Assembly (NCBI GenBank): GCA_004376055.2
Contig: CP049016.1
Span: forward strand, 744,001 to 808,000
Reading direction: 5' to 3'
Origin: Nitrospirales bacterium LBB_01
Lineage (GTDB): Bacteria > Nitrospirota > Thermodesulfovibrionia > Thermodesulfovibrionales > Magnetobacteriaceae
Length of the DNA: 64,000 nt
Made by a program: the position numbers and the translations under genes. Shown one piece after another: positions 8,601 to 17,458 of the stretch (positions within the stretch are counted from its first letter, which is position 1; the number at the start of each line of letters is the position of its first letter). A model generated the notes under the pieces. The model was not told where the DNA came from. It saw only the letters and a list, made by a program, of their open reading frames with translations, and made no database searches.

Positions 8601-8617
8601 CTGGCATGTGTTTTGAT
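8601..8617 (+). promoter_or_regulatory. Sigma-54-like promoter
   Basis: CTGGCATGTGTTTTGAT matches the consensus YTGGCACGRNNNTTGCW with correct -24/-12 spacing; it deviates at C to T, at the R position and at GC to GA in the -12 box. Predicted transcription start is near 8628. This means the first in-frame TTG at 8577 would not be transcribed. Confidence 0.55.
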
Positions 8618-8630
8618 TTACATAAGTGAT

Positions 8631-9101
8631 TTGAAAACTAATAGCCGAAAAATAAGCAAAAAGAAAGTGGCGGAGCTGCTCACGGAAATCCCGCTTAACG
8701 AGGATATTGAATCAGGTACGTCAAATGAATTTTTAGATGAACACAGACGAGTACTACTTGCAATTACAGACGATGGCATTGACAGTAAAACTCTCTCATA
8801 CACGGTAACATTGTGTAAAAGAATAAAAGCTGAACTTGATATCTTGTATGTAAAGACAACGCCTGCACCTAAAAATTCAATTGAGGATTTCATGCTTAAA
8901 CTTATGGAGGAGGGAGTTTTCTACCGGTTGTTAGCCAAAAGCGGTCATCTTAAACATGAAATTATTTCTTATACGGAATCTAACAGGGAAATTCTTTATG
9001 TCATCATGAATTCCTCTGATAACAGTGAGGTTTCGCCAAAAGAGAAAACATTTCTTTCAGGGCTGCTTAGAAACCTTAATTGTCCGTTGGTTGTAATCTG
9101 A
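8631..9101 (+). CDS. UspA-like universal stress protein, divergent
   Basis: The core RRVLLAITDDGIDSKTLSYT with a following CKRIKAELDILYV matches the first beta-alpha-beta unit of UspA proteins, and the end LLRNLNCPLVVI matches the last strand. The ATP-binding G-x2-G-x9-G loop is not recognisable, so it may not bind ATP. The start is uncertain: no in-frame ATG with a ribosome site exists. TTG at 8577 lies before the predicted promoter, so TTG 8631 or GTG 8667 are better candidates. First gene of an operon with a small membrane protein, a TauE-type permease and a tandem Usp. Confidence 0.6.
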   Translation: MKTNSRKISKKKVAELLTEIPLNEDIESGTSNEFLDEHRRVLLAITDDGIDSKTLSYTVTLCKRIKAELDILYVKTTPAPKNSIEDFMLKLMEEGVFYRLLAKSGHLKHEIISYTESNREILYVIMNSSDNSEVSPKEKTFLSGLLRNLNCPLVVI

Positions 9102-9142
9102 ATGTATTATCAGTTTAGAAAAAAATAAAGGAGAGAAAAACT

Positions 9143-9388
9143 ATGGGTGGATCTGGAGAACACAAGAAGGGCGGCGTTATGAAGTTCATGATTTATGCAT
9201 TACTTTCATGTTCGTTGTATGCCTATTTACTTGTTGAGCAAAAGACAATAATTGGGTATTTTTCAAAAGGCGGCTTTTATGCGCTGCTTCCTGTGGCTAC
9301 GGCGTTTTTGTTTTCAATTGTACATGGCGGCTTTACAGGTGAATTTTGGACAGTAATCGGCATAGAAGCTAAAAAGACAAGGAGGTAA
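9143..9388 (+). CDS. Small membrane protein ahead of a TauE/SafE permease
   Basis: 81 residues with two likely transmembrane helices (about 14-32 and 44-63), a charged N-terminus MGGSGEHKKGG and a basic tail EAKKTRR. AAGGAG precedes ATG. It ends 8 nt before the permease start, so it is in the same transcript and may be an accessory subunit. I do not recognise a named family. Confidence 0.75.
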   Translation: MGGSGEHKKGGVMKFMIYALLSCSLYAYLLVEQKTIIGYFSKGGFYALLPVATAFLFSIVHGGFTGEFWTVIGIEAKKTRR

Positions 9389-9395
9389 ACATTAA

Positions 9396-10481
9396 ATGCA
9401 CGACGTCATAAATGAATCAGCAAATTTCATTGATCTGGGTACAATGCAGATAGTGTATCTGTTTGTAGTAGGGTTTATAGGGGGGCTTGTAAGCGGCTTT
9501 ATCGGCTCAGGGGGTGCTTTTGTGCTGACTCCGGGTATGATGAGTATTGGAGTGCCGGCGCTTGTTGCTGTAGCAAGCAATATGTGTCACAAATTCCCCA
9601 AAGCGCTGGTTGGCTCAATAAAACGTTATAGATATGGACAGGTTGACGTAAAACTTGGGCTAATAATAGGAGTATCCGCAGAAGCAGGGGTGCTCTATGG
9701 CGCCTCGATTCAACAGCGGATAAAGGACTCCTTCGGGGATGCCGGCTCTAACCTCTATGTCAGTGTTGCTTTTGTGCTGGTACTGGGAATAGTCGGCGGA
9801 ATAATTTTGAAAGACGTATTGAAGTCAATGAAAGCCGGCACTCAGGATACAGAGGAAAAACCGACTAAGATAGCGCTCTGGCTTCGCACAGTGAACATTC
9901 CCGGCACGATGGTGTATTTTAAGAGCATTGATGCTAAGATATCAATTCTCTTTACGCTCCCTTTGGGGTTTGCTACCGGAATGCTTGCCGCAACGATTGC
10001 AGTCGGCGGCTTTGTAGGAGTGCCTTCTATGATGTATATATTAGGAGTCCCAGGCCTCATAGCCTCGGCAACGGAGCTTGTCATAGCGTTTGTTATGGGA
10101 ATGGGAGGGTCGTTTAAGTATGCACTTCACGGGCTTGTTGATATCAGGCTTGCCATGATAATTTTAGGCGGCTCGCTGTTTGGCATTCAACTTGGCGCTA
10201 TCGGCACCACCTACGTAAAACCCTTCATGATAAAGGTTGTTATGGCCTCAATTATGTTGATTGTGTTAGTAAGCCGGGCTATTATGATTCCTGTCTATCT
10301 CGCAAAACTAAAGGTGATTACCAGCCTAAGTGAGAGCGTTCTTAAAATAATGAGCAATACCAGTTTTGCCATCATGATTTTAGCTCTTCTGATAGGCGCA
10401 TTCATTATATTAAAGGCTCTTTGGAGCGGATTGCGGGCGGAAAGAACACTTTCTATGAGAAAGGAATTGAAAAAGGCTTAA
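9396..10481 (+). CDS. TauE/SafE-family membrane permease (anion exporter)
   Basis: 361 residues, eight or more hydrophobic segments. The first repeat has GFIGGLVSGFIGSGGAFVLT followed by P-G-M and the second has AATIAVGGFVGVPSMMYILG, the duplicated glycine-rich motif of the TauE/SafE (DUF81) family. There are extra hydrophilic residues around 150-175. Such proteins move sulfite, sulfoacetate, sulfonates or other small anions across the inner membrane; the substrate here cannot be told. AAGGAGG precedes ATG. Flanked by Usp proteins in one operon, it may be an anion efflux system induced under stress. Confidence 0.85.
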   Translation: MHDVINESANFIDLGTMQIVYLFVVGFIGGLVSGFIGSGGAFVLTPGMMSIGVPALVAVASNMCHKFPKALVGSIKRYRYGQVDVKLGLIIGVSAEAGVLYGASIQQRIKDSFGDAGSNLYVSVAFVLVLGIVGGIILKDVLKSMKAGTQDTEEKPTKIALWLRTVNIPGTMVYFKSIDAKISILFTLPLGFATGMLAATIAVGGFVGVPSMMYILGVPGLIASATELVIAFVMGMGGSFKYALHGLVDIRLAMIILGGSLFGIQLGAIGTTYVKPFMIKVVMASIMLIVLVSRAIMIPVYLAKLKVITSLSESVLKIMSNTSFAIMILALLIGAFIILKALWSGLRAERTLSMRKELKKA

Positions 10482-10506
10482 AGATAAGCATGGAGGATAT
10501 ATAGAT

Positions 10507-11379
10507 ATGGATACGTCAAAAATGGAGGTCATGTACAGACAGGAGCTGATGGGAGAGCTGAAGTCAATTCTTCTGGCTGTTGATGGTTCTGACTACAGTA
10601 AGGGAGCGGTGGATGAGGGGATTCTTTTGGCCAAATCCTGCGGGATAAAGTTAACGATGCTCTATGTGCAGGGATTAAACGATGGATTTGAAACCGGTGG
10701 GATGACCTTTGTTGAAAGTATGGACAGACGACTGGATGATTACTTTGATAACACAAGAGAAAAAGCTGCCGATGAAAACGTGGAGATGGACATTATTATC
10801 CGTCGCACATCGGATGCTTTTAGGGGAATCGTAGATGAGGCTTATGAAAAGTCATCGGATATAATCATTATGGGTCGGCGGGGGATGACCGGTCTTAAGC
10901 GTATGATTATGGGAAGCGTTACGGCAAAAGTGCTGGCATATGCTCCGTGTAAGGTGCTGGTAGTGCCTAAAGAAGCTGAGATAAGGGGGGACCACATCAT
11001 GCTTGCCACCGATGGCTCAAAGTTCAGTGAGGCAGCAGAACGTGAGGCTATCAACATGGCTGCCAGATGTCCTTTCGTTAAGACATTTCATGCTGTATCG
11101 GTAGCATCCACTAAAGAAAGGATGCCGGAGGCTCTGAAGAATCTGGATAGAGTTAAAACAAAAGCCGCAAATCGCGGCGTTACTGTTGAAACCCTTGCTC
11201 TTGTCGGTGAGCCTTATAAGGCAGTGGTTAACGCCTCGATGGAGACAGGAACGGATTTGGTAATAATGGGCTCACACGGTAGAACCGGGTTAGAGAAACT
11301 TCTGATGGGAAGCGTGGCAGAGCGTGTTGTAGCGCTTGCTCCGTGCTCTGTACTTGTGGTTAAAACCGGCGGCATTTAG
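10507..11379 (+). CDS. Tandem-domain universal stress protein (UspA family)
   Basis: 290 residues with two UspA domains. Domain 1 runs from SILLAVDGSDYSKGAV to MGRRGMTGLKRMIMGSVTAK. Domain 2 runs from IMLATDGSKFSEAAE to MGSHGRTGLEKLLMGSVAER with LAPCSVLVV at the end. Both keep the G-x2-G-x9-G(S/T) ATP-binding signature. GGAGG lies about 10 nt before ATG. Last gene of the sigma-54-linked operon, followed by a hairpin terminator. Probably an ATP-binding stress protein modulating or protecting the permease system. Confidence 0.9.
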   Translation: MDTSKMEVMYRQELMGELKSILLAVDGSDYSKGAVDEGILLAKSCGIKLTMLYVQGLNDGFETGGMTFVESMDRRLDDYFDNTREKAADENVEMDIIIRRTSDAFRGIVDEAYEKSSDIIIMGRRGMTGLKRMIMGSVTAKVLAYAPCKVLVVPKEAEIRGDHIMLATDGSKFSEAAEREAINMAARCPFVKTFHAVSVASTKERMPEALKNLDRVKTKAANRGVTVETLALVGEPYKAVVNASMETGTDLVIMGSHGRTGLEKLLMGSVAERVVALAPCSVLVVKTGGI

Positions 11380-11624
11380 CTGATTGATATAATTGCTGGT
11401 GAGGGAGACCCAATACAATCAAGGTCTCCCTCGATTATTTCTGATGCATATTCTCTTTTTACCTCCTCAAGTGATGTATAACCTTCTTTATCATTCATAG
11501 AGCTGAGAACTTTATTTACAAATTCATCTTTCATTTCAAGTCCGTAGTCAGGGTCTAAAAGTCTGCCAACTACTCGTTCAATTAAACTCTCCAGTTGATC
11601 TACCGTCATGTCAGCTACTTTCAT
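11376..11624 (-). CDS. Small hypothetical protein, antitoxin-like N-terminus
   Basis: About 82 residues beginning MKVADMTVDQLESLIERVVG, followed by DPDYGLEMKDEFVNKVLSS. This acidic helical pattern (DMTVDQLESLI with a DPDYGLEL-like block) is seen in small proteins often annotated near RelE-type toxins, but no toxin gene is adjacent. ATG at 11624 has AGGAG at good distance. The last codons overlap the convergent Usp stop by 4 nt and contain its terminator stem. An orphan antitoxin or unrelated protein. Confidence 0.5.
   Translation of the reverse strand: MKVADMTVDQLESLIERVVGRLLDPDYGLEMKDEFVNKVLSSMNDKEGYTSLEEVKREYASEIIEGDLDCIGSPSPAIISIS
11401..11432. terminator. Hairpin terminator after the stress/permease operon
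   Basis: A perfect 10-bp stem GAGGGAGACC / GGTCTCCCTC with a 12-nt loop, 20 nt past the Usp stop. It has only a short T-rich tail, and it overlaps the 3' end of the convergent small gene. Confidence 0.55.
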
Positions 11625-11639
11625 AAGCATATTCTCCTG

Positions 11640-12202
11640 TTTAAGATTTTTACCATCGTTCTACTCGTGTCTAATTACAGAAGTTAGCGATAGTTTTTCG
11701 TAGTTATATCCTTTTCATAGTGGCTTGCAAAATTCCGTTGTCAATGAGTTTTACCTTTAAGGTCTGAGATTGCCACGCTACGCTCGCAATGACAAATTTG
11801 GGCTTTTTCTATCTGTCATTGCGAGGAGCGATAGCGACAAGGGGGAATCACCTTTAGGGGAGGGCAATCTCGTCCTAAGTAACCAGCAAATTAACCTGTT
11901 TGACAGAGAAATTTACCACTATGAACGCAACTTGGTATAACACGAATTATTGCTTTTATCTGCGTTCATCTGCGCAATCTGCGGATAAAATTCTTTGTCT
12001 TTAATCATAGTATTCCTGTAATCATATTATCACAGTTCAGACAGTCCATCAATGAAAGGAATACGCTATAATATTACAATACTTTTAAAACACAAGTGAT
12101 GCGGTGGCAGTTCTCAGCCATACAGCGCTGATGCAAACCTAAGCATTCCACTGTCTTCAACGTAATCTTGACAGCGGCTGCCGATTAACATTACTATAAT
12201 TA
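11640..12202. repeat. Intergenic stretch with dispersed repeats of families 2 and 3
   Basis: No gene seen. From about 11766 to 11870 are two facing copies of a GAGATTGCCACG..CTCGCAATGACA element (family 2). At 11955-11995 is the family 3 unit, ATCTGCGTTCATCTGCGCAA followed by TCTGCGGATAAAA. The rest, up to the DUF5618-like gene at 12203, shows no recognisable structure. Confidence 0.6.
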
Positions 12203-12613
12203 ATGATACGCCGCTCTAAAAAACACCCGCAAGGCGAGGCCTTAAGATACATAGCCAATGCTCGGGAGATATTAGGGAAAATCCCGATAGACGGCGATTT
12301 TTATGCCGACGTAAAACCGGTGCGAGAGGCTTTCGGCACTGCGTATCTGGCAATACTTGAGGCCATTGATGAGGTACTGATTCGTGACAAGGGACTCACT
12401 ATTAAGGAACTCCCACAATCTATTGATAGTTACAGAGCTGCCCTGCAAAAACACATATCCGTTCACAACGGTAAACTGTTAAAAGACTTTGAGCGTCTTT
12501 ACGGAGCCCTACATATTGCCGGCTACTACAGAGGGTTAATAACTGAAACAAACTCCGTTAAGGATTATTTAAAGACCACAGAGCGGTTTATTAAAAAACT
12601 AATCGGTAACTAA
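12203..12613 (+). CDS. DUF5618-like protein, copy 2
   Basis: 136 residues, paralogous along its full length to the protein at 8014-8421: [65 protein letters not shown]. No clear Shine-Dalgarno precedes ATG, and a TATAAT lies only 2 nt upstream, so the true start may differ. It is followed 43 nt later by a histidine kinase gene. Function unknown; repeated retention near regulators suggests a selected role. Confidence 0.7.
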   Translation: MIRRSKKHPQGEALRYIANAREILGKIPIDGDFYADVKPVREAFGTAYLAILEAIDEVLIRDKGLTIKELPQSIDSYRAALQKHISVHNGKLLKDFERLYGALHIAGYYRGLITETNSVKDYLKTTERFIKKLIGN

Positions 12614-12656
12614 TTTAACATCTTGAACCTCAAACCGTGTTTACTTCAATAAGATA

Positions 12657-14246
12657 ATGTCGCTAAGAAAGAAAATAATGCTGAGTTTTTCTGTGGCAGC
12701 TTTTTTTGTGGTTGCCATGTGCGGACTGATTTTTGCTAATTTCTTTAGTATGAAAAAGGAAATCGCATTTTTAGAAGTCGCTAACACAATCAGGAGCAAG
12801 TGCTTTGATCTCAGGCGTCACGAAAAGAACTATTTTCTCTACGAGGCTGTCGCCACCAAAAAAGAATCCGAGCTCCTGTTTAAAATCTTTAATGAACTCA
12901 AAGATATAATCACAACCACCCCGGAATTTTCCAAATCAGAGAAACTCCATGACCTAAACAACCTGCTTGATGTCTATGGAAAAAGATTTGAAACTATCGT
13001 AACCACAGTGGACTTAGTAAAACTAAACATGGAAAAAATAAAAACTCAGAACGAAAACGATTATTATCTTTTAAGGCTAATTTATACTGACCACCCGGAC
13101 AAGGTCAGCACATATCTGCTGGAAAGGCACAAACTCGCTGAAGACTCAGACCTGATAGTGCAGCTTAGAAAACTGGACTCTGATATCATTAGCTTAAGAA
13201 AGGAGGGTGAGAGAATCCTAAACCTTTCTAACGAGTTGGACAAAAAGGGAAGGGAAAAGGTTGACCTCGAAATAAACAAATCCCAAACAGCCATAGCCCT
13301 GTTTCTACCGCTTTCATTGATAATTGGAATAGGCAGTCTGCTTTTGTTAAGTACAAACATAGTTAGACAGCTTAATGATTTCAAAACACAGGTTGAAAAC
13401 ATGGCAAAAGGCAATTTTAGAATTGTTTACCACGAAAGCACTGAGGTTGAGGCAAGGGATGAGATAGGGATTATAAAAAGTACATTTAACGAGATGCAAA
13501 AGCAGCTATTTGAGCGTGATATGGAAATAAAGAAAAAAAACGCAGAGCTTCTGCAAAGCCGAAAATTAGCAGCCATCGGGACTTTGGCCTCTGGCGTGGC
13601 ACATGAGTTAAATAATCCTCTTAATAACATATATCTTTCCGCTCAGGTGCTTTTGCGGGAAATGAAAGATAATGAGAATAAATTTATAACAAAAATTATC
13701 GGCGACATTTCAGGCCAGACAAAACGTGTCCGGGGTATAGTGTCCGATTTGCTTGAGTTTGCACGCGGTAAAGAAACACAACTTGCCGAGGTGGAGATAA
13801 ACCGCATTATCACCTCAGCCTATCAACACACGGTAAACATCCGGCCCCCTCAGGAAATAGACTTTATTCATGAGACTGTTCCCAGTGAGATTTTTATGAG
13901 ATTGGATATGGAACAGATTGAGCGTGTGTTTATTAATCTTTTCAATAATGCTTTTGATGTTATGATAGGTGGCGGACAGTTGACAATTATGGTAAAATTA
14001 ATCGGAGAGATGGTAAGCATAGAGATATCAGATACAGGCCCCGGTATAAGCGCAGAAAACGCCGAGAAGATTTTTGAGCCATTTTACACGACAAAAGACC
14101 GTGGAACTGGACTAGGACTTTCAATAGTCTATGGAATAATTAAAAAACACGGCGGCGACATTACTTTAGAACCAAAGGCCGGACATGGAACGTGTTTTAA
14201 GATTGTGCTTCCTTTAGAAAGTAAAGGAGAGTATCATGCCTCTTAA
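12657..14246 (+). CDS. Membrane sensor histidine kinase
   Basis: 529 residues: transmembrane helix at ~8-30, a helical periplasmic sensor to ~210, second helix ALFLPLSLIIGIGSLLLLS (~216-236), HAMP, coiled linker, HisKA with phospho-His316 in SGVAHELNNPLNNIYLS, then HATPase with NLFNNAFDVM (N box), DTGPGI (G1) and GTGLGLSIVYGIIKKHGG (G2). Autophosphorylates on His and passes phosphate to the sigma-54 regulator whose start it overlaps by 11 nt. The signal is unknown. No obvious Shine-Dalgarno before ATG. Confidence 0.92.
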   Translation: MSLRKKIMLSFSVAAFFVVAMCGLIFANFFSMKKEIAFLEVANTIRSKCFDLRRHEKNYFLYEAVATKKESELLFKIFNELKDIITTTPEFSKSEKLHDLNNLLDVYGKRFETIVTTVDLVKLNMEKIKTQNENDYYLLRLIYTDHPDKVSTYLLERHKLAEDSDLIVQLRKLDSDIISLRKEGERILNLSNELDKKGREKVDLEINKSQTAIALFLPLSLIIGIGSLLLLSTNIVRQLNDFKTQVENMAKGNFRIVYHESTEVEARDEIGIIKSTFNEMQKQLFERDMEIKKKNAELLQSRKLAAIGTLASGVAHELNNPLNNIYLSAQVLLREMKDNENKFITKIIGDISGQTKRVRGIVSDLLEFARGKETQLAEVEINRIITSAYQHTVNIRPPQEIDFIHETVPSEIFMRLDMEQIERVFINLFNNAFDVMIGGGQLTIMVKLIGEMVSIEISDTGPGISAENAEKIFEPFYTTKDRGTGLGLSIVYGIIKKHGGDITLEPKAGHGTCFKIVLPLESKGEYHAS

Positions 14247-15567
14247 GGTTTTGGTTGCCGAGGACGAGCAAATCACTCTTGAGCATCTTCTGTACATACT
14301 CAGTAAGGAGGGCTATGCAACTACCGGCGTCAGTAACGGCACTGATGCATGGATTAAACTCACTGAGCAGACCTTTGATGTTTTGATAACAGATATTAAA
14401 ATGCCCGGGATGACAGGCATTGAGCTTTTGCAAAAAATCAAAGAAAACAATATGGAGATAGATGTCATAATCATAACAGCATTTGGCAGTGTTGACTCAG
14501 CAGTGAACGCTATGAGAAACGGAGCTTATGATTACATCGTAAAGCCGTTTGATTTGGATGAGTTGATTCTAAAAGTTAAAAAACTTGGAACTATGAAATC
14601 TCTCAAAAAAGAAAATACTGCCCTCAAAGCCATTGTTGGTCATGGCAAGGATGTCTTTATACTTGCTGAGAGCCGGAAAATGAAGGATGTTCTGGATTTG
14701 GTAGAAAGTATAAAGGACTCCGACTGCCGGTTTCTGATTACAGGAGAAAGCGGTGTCGGGAAAAGTCTTGTTGCAAGGTTAGCGCATTTTTCAAGCAAAC
14801 GTCAAAATATGCCCTTTATTTCGTTAAATTGTGCGACCCTTACCGATGAGCTGTTAAACAGCGAGCTGTTTGGTCATGAGGCAGGGGCTTTTACGGGAGC
14901 AACAAAGGTCAAAAAGGGACTTGTTGAGATAGCAGACACGGGCACACTGTTTTTAGATGAAATCGGGGAGCTTTCCCCCGGTGTGCAGGCTAAGATATTA
15001 AAGGTGATAGAGGATGGGGAATTCTACAGAGTCGGTGGCATAAAGCCAATACGTGTTGATGTCAGGTTTATAGCGGCAACAAACCGTGATATAACATCGC
15101 TTGTTGAAACCAGCAAATTCCGAAAAGACCTCTACTACAGGCTTAATGTGATGGAAATCCTTATACCGCCGCTTAGGGTACGCACAGATGATATCCTTCC
15201 GCTTGCCAATTATTTTTTGTATAAAAACCTGCCTAAATATGGAAAAACAGTTGAAGGTTTTACTGAAAATGCAGACGCTGTACTTCTTAAATACGATTAT
15301 CCCGGCAATGTGCGCGAGCTTGAAAACATAATAGAGCGTGCCATTATACTTGAAAAGACCAGCCAGATAACCCTTGACTATATGCCGTGGAAAGCATTAA
15401 ATATAGTGAAAGAGGAAACTAAACACGAGGAAACCATAAAATCCATAGATGACTATACAAAAGACTATGCCATTGACGTGTTAAACCGGCTTGGCGGAAA
15501 CAAAACCAAAGCAGCCGAAGTGCTTGGCATATCACGAACAAGTCTGTGGAAAATTGTTAAGGAATAA
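14236..15567 (+). CDS. Sigma-54-dependent response regulator, partner of the upstream kinase
   Basis: 443 residues: receiver with phospho-acceptor Asp53 in VLITDIKMPGMTG, AAA+ domain with Walker A GESGVGKS, GAFTGAT loop, GTLFLDEIGEL (Walker B) and RKDLYYRLNVMEILIPPL, then Fis-type HTH NKTKAAEVLGISRTSLWKIV at the end. AAAGGAGAG lies just before ATG inside the kinase gene, so the two are coupled. It probably drives sigma-54 promoters; candidates in this window are the sites at 8601, 23479, 28407 and 45878, but pairing cannot be settled from sequence. Confidence 0.92.
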   Translation: MPLKVLVAEDEQITLEHLLYILSKEGYATTGVSNGTDAWIKLTEQTFDVLITDIKMPGMTGIELLQKIKENNMEIDVIIITAFGSVDSAVNAMRNGAYDYIVKPFDLDELILKVKKLGTMKSLKKENTALKAIVGHGKDVFILAESRKMKDVLDLVESIKDSDCRFLITGESGVGKSLVARLAHFSSKRQNMPFISLNCATLTDELLNSELFGHEAGAFTGATKVKKGLVEIADTGTLFLDEIGELSPGVQAKILKVIEDGEFYRVGGIKPIRVDVRFIAATNRDITSLVETSKFRKDLYYRLNVMEILIPPLRVRTDDILPLANYFLYKNLPKYGKTVEGFTENADAVLLKYDYPGNVRELENIIERAIILEKTSQITLDYMPWKALNIVKEETKHEETIKSIDDYTKDYAIDVLNRLGGNKTKAAEVLGISRTSLWKIVKE

Positions 15568-15580
15568 ACCATACCAGTAA

Positions 15581-17215
15581 ATGACAGAAAATAGTTTCTC
15601 TCAAAACCCCAGGTCTTTGTGGATAGGCGGGGTCATTTACTCAATTTTGATTCTTATTTTAGCTCTCTATGTGTATGCAGATACGAGGAATTTCCAGTTT
15701 CTTATTTACGATGACAACCGCTACGTAACCGACAATCCTTTTGTTCAGATGGGTTTTACTAAAGAGAGTGTTAAGTGGGCATTTACCACCGATAACGACG
15801 GCAACTGGTTTCCTCTAACGTGGTTAACGCATCTGGCGGATTTTCAGTTTTACGGGCTGCGCCCTATGGGGCATCATATCACAAGCGTTATAATACATTC
15901 GGTAAATTCCCTGCTGGTGTTTATCCTTTTTACTAACCTTTTACGTGGCAACATGCTGCAAGGAGCCATCATTGGAGCGCTCTTTGCAATACACCCTATG
16001 CACGTTGAATCTGTGGCGTGGGTCTCGGAACGTAAAGACGTCCTGTGCACGTTCTGGTTTTTTCTGACTATGCTCAGCTATCTATCTTATGTGCGAACCG
16101 AAAAAAAACTCAGATACATGTTGACACTGACCCTGTTTGCTTTTTCGCTTATGTCTAAACCTATGGCTGTTACACTTCCTGTACTTCTTCTGCTTATAGA
16201 TTTCTGGCCTCTTAACAGATTTGCTAACACGCAGGATGTGAGAGTCTCATCACTCTTAATTGAGAAAATCCCGTTTTTTGTCCTCTCTGCCGTCTCATCT
16301 GTAATAACGGTATATGTCCAAAAAAGCGGTGGACACCTCATGCCCCTTCAACGTTTTCCGCTTTCCTTAAGAACCGGTAACGCTCTGGTATCGTACATTA
16401 AATACCTGTACCTTTCTGTGTATCCAGTCAGACTTTCTAACTTTTACCCAATGCCAGAAAATGTTCCGGCTTTGCTTGTCATTTTTTCAGCAGTGTTAAT
16501 AATTGCGATGACTGCGGTGTTTCTTAAAAACGCAAAAACTATGCCGTGTCTTATAGTTGGATGGGGTTGGTTTTTTATCACCCTGTCTCCTGTAATTGGT
16601 CTAATTCAGGTGGAACTTCAGTCCATGGCCAACAGATACACATATATTCCATACACAGGGATTTTTGTTTTGTTAGTGGTATGTGTTTTTGAACTTATAA
16701 AGAGGTTCCCAAAATTAAAGCTGCCTCTTACTATCTCAATTATAATGTTTGTGCTCACCATGTCTTACCTTGCAAGAGATGAGGCCTCCTACTGGAGAAA
16801 CAGCCTGACGCTAACAAATCGCGCCATTGAGGTAAACGCTAAAAACTACATGGCATACTATAATCTTGGCTATATAAAAGCCTCTGAAGGTAACCACGCA
16901 GAGGCATTTTTTAGTTATAACAGAGCAATCTCGCTTAAACCCACCTTTGGCAAACCATACATAAACGCTGGGTTTGAACTATTGGCTCTTAACAGAGTGA
17001 CTGACGCCATCAGGTATTTTAAGAAATCAATACCGGTGGCAGGCCCCAATATTTCCATCGGATTTAACGGTCTTGGGATTGCACTGCTAAGAGAAGGGAA
17101 GACCGTGGAGGCACGCACTGCGTTTGAAAATGCACTTAAACATGACACCGGCATGGAACCGGCTCAGATTAATCTGAGTATCGTTAATGAAATGCTCAAA
17201 GAGAAAGAAAAATAG
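15581..17215 (+). CDS. Polytopic membrane protein with C-terminal TPRs (GT-C/TMTC-like)
   Basis: 544 residues. The first ~390 contain about ten hydrophobic helices with motifs typical of the GT-C-like TPR membrane family: YDDNRYVTDNP, NWFPLTWLTHLADFQFYG, HHITSVIIHSVNSLLVF, IHPMHVESVAWVSERKDVLC. The C-terminal ~150 residues hold TPRs (AYYNLGYIKASEGNHAEAFF). Related proteins are predicted protein O-glycosyltransferases that use lipid-linked sugars. It begins 13 nt after the regulator stop with no strong ribosome site and may be co-transcribed. Substrate unknown. Confidence 0.8.
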   Translation: MTENSFSQNPRSLWIGGVIYSILILILALYVYADTRNFQFLIYDDNRYVTDNPFVQMGFTKESVKWAFTTDNDGNWFPLTWLTHLADFQFYGLRPMGHHITSVIIHSVNSLLVFILFTNLLRGNMLQGAIIGALFAIHPMHVESVAWVSERKDVLCTFWFFLTMLSYLSYVRTEKKLRYMLTLTLFAFSLMSKPMAVTLPVLLLLIDFWPLNRFANTQDVRVSSLLIEKIPFFVLSAVSSVITVYVQKSGGHLMPLQRFPLSLRTGNALVSYIKYLYLSVYPVRLSNFYPMPENVPALLVIFSAVLIIAMTAVFLKNAKTMPCLIVGWGWFFITLSPVIGLIQVELQSMANRYTYIPYTGIFVLLVVCVFELIKRFPKLKLPLTISIIMFVLTMSYLARDEASYWRNSLTLTNRAIEVNAKNYMAYYNLGYIKASEGNHAEAFFSYNRAISLKPTFGKPYINAGFELLALNRVTDAIRYFKKSIPVAGPNISIGFNGLGIALLREGKTVEARTAFENALKHDTGMEPAQINLSIVNEMLKEKEK

Positions 17216-17219
17216 GTAC

Positions 17220-17432
17220 GTAAGGGAGAGGCGCTGCCTCCCCCTTAGACCCCCTCCGTAAGGGGACTTGTCCCCTTAACCCCATGTTTGTTGGCAACGA
17301 TTGGGTGGTTTAGTATTTTGATTTGTTGATGTGTTTGAGATTTTAAGTTTTTTAACCGGCGTTCCGCCGCTTAAAAAGTTTCAATTGCGAGTTTCACCCG
17401 CAAAAACAGATGAAAAGATTAAAAGATTTATA
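17220..17432 (+). repeat. Left copy of a ~215-bp inverted repeat pair
   Basis: It starts GTAAGGGAGAGGCGCTGCC and ends GATTAAAAGATTTATA. It aligns along its length with the reverse complement of 18392-18610, including the shared central CAACGATTGGGTG. An inner perfect dyad TAAGGGGAC-TT-GTCCCCTTA lies at 17259-17278. It directly follows the TPR gene and may also terminate it. Confidence 0.75.
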
Positions 17433-17458
17433 CCAATATCACTATGACTACCATAACC

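Noticed and set aside
8577-8630. TTG at 8577 as start of the first Usp-like gene
   Set aside because: The predicted sigma-54 transcript begins near 8628, downstream of this codon, and there is no ribosome site in front of it; kept only as an alternative.
14236-15567. Naming this regulator as the activator of the pilA, hsp20 or porin promoters
   Set aside because: Three NtrC-type regulators are present and no binding site can be assigned to this one from sequence alone.
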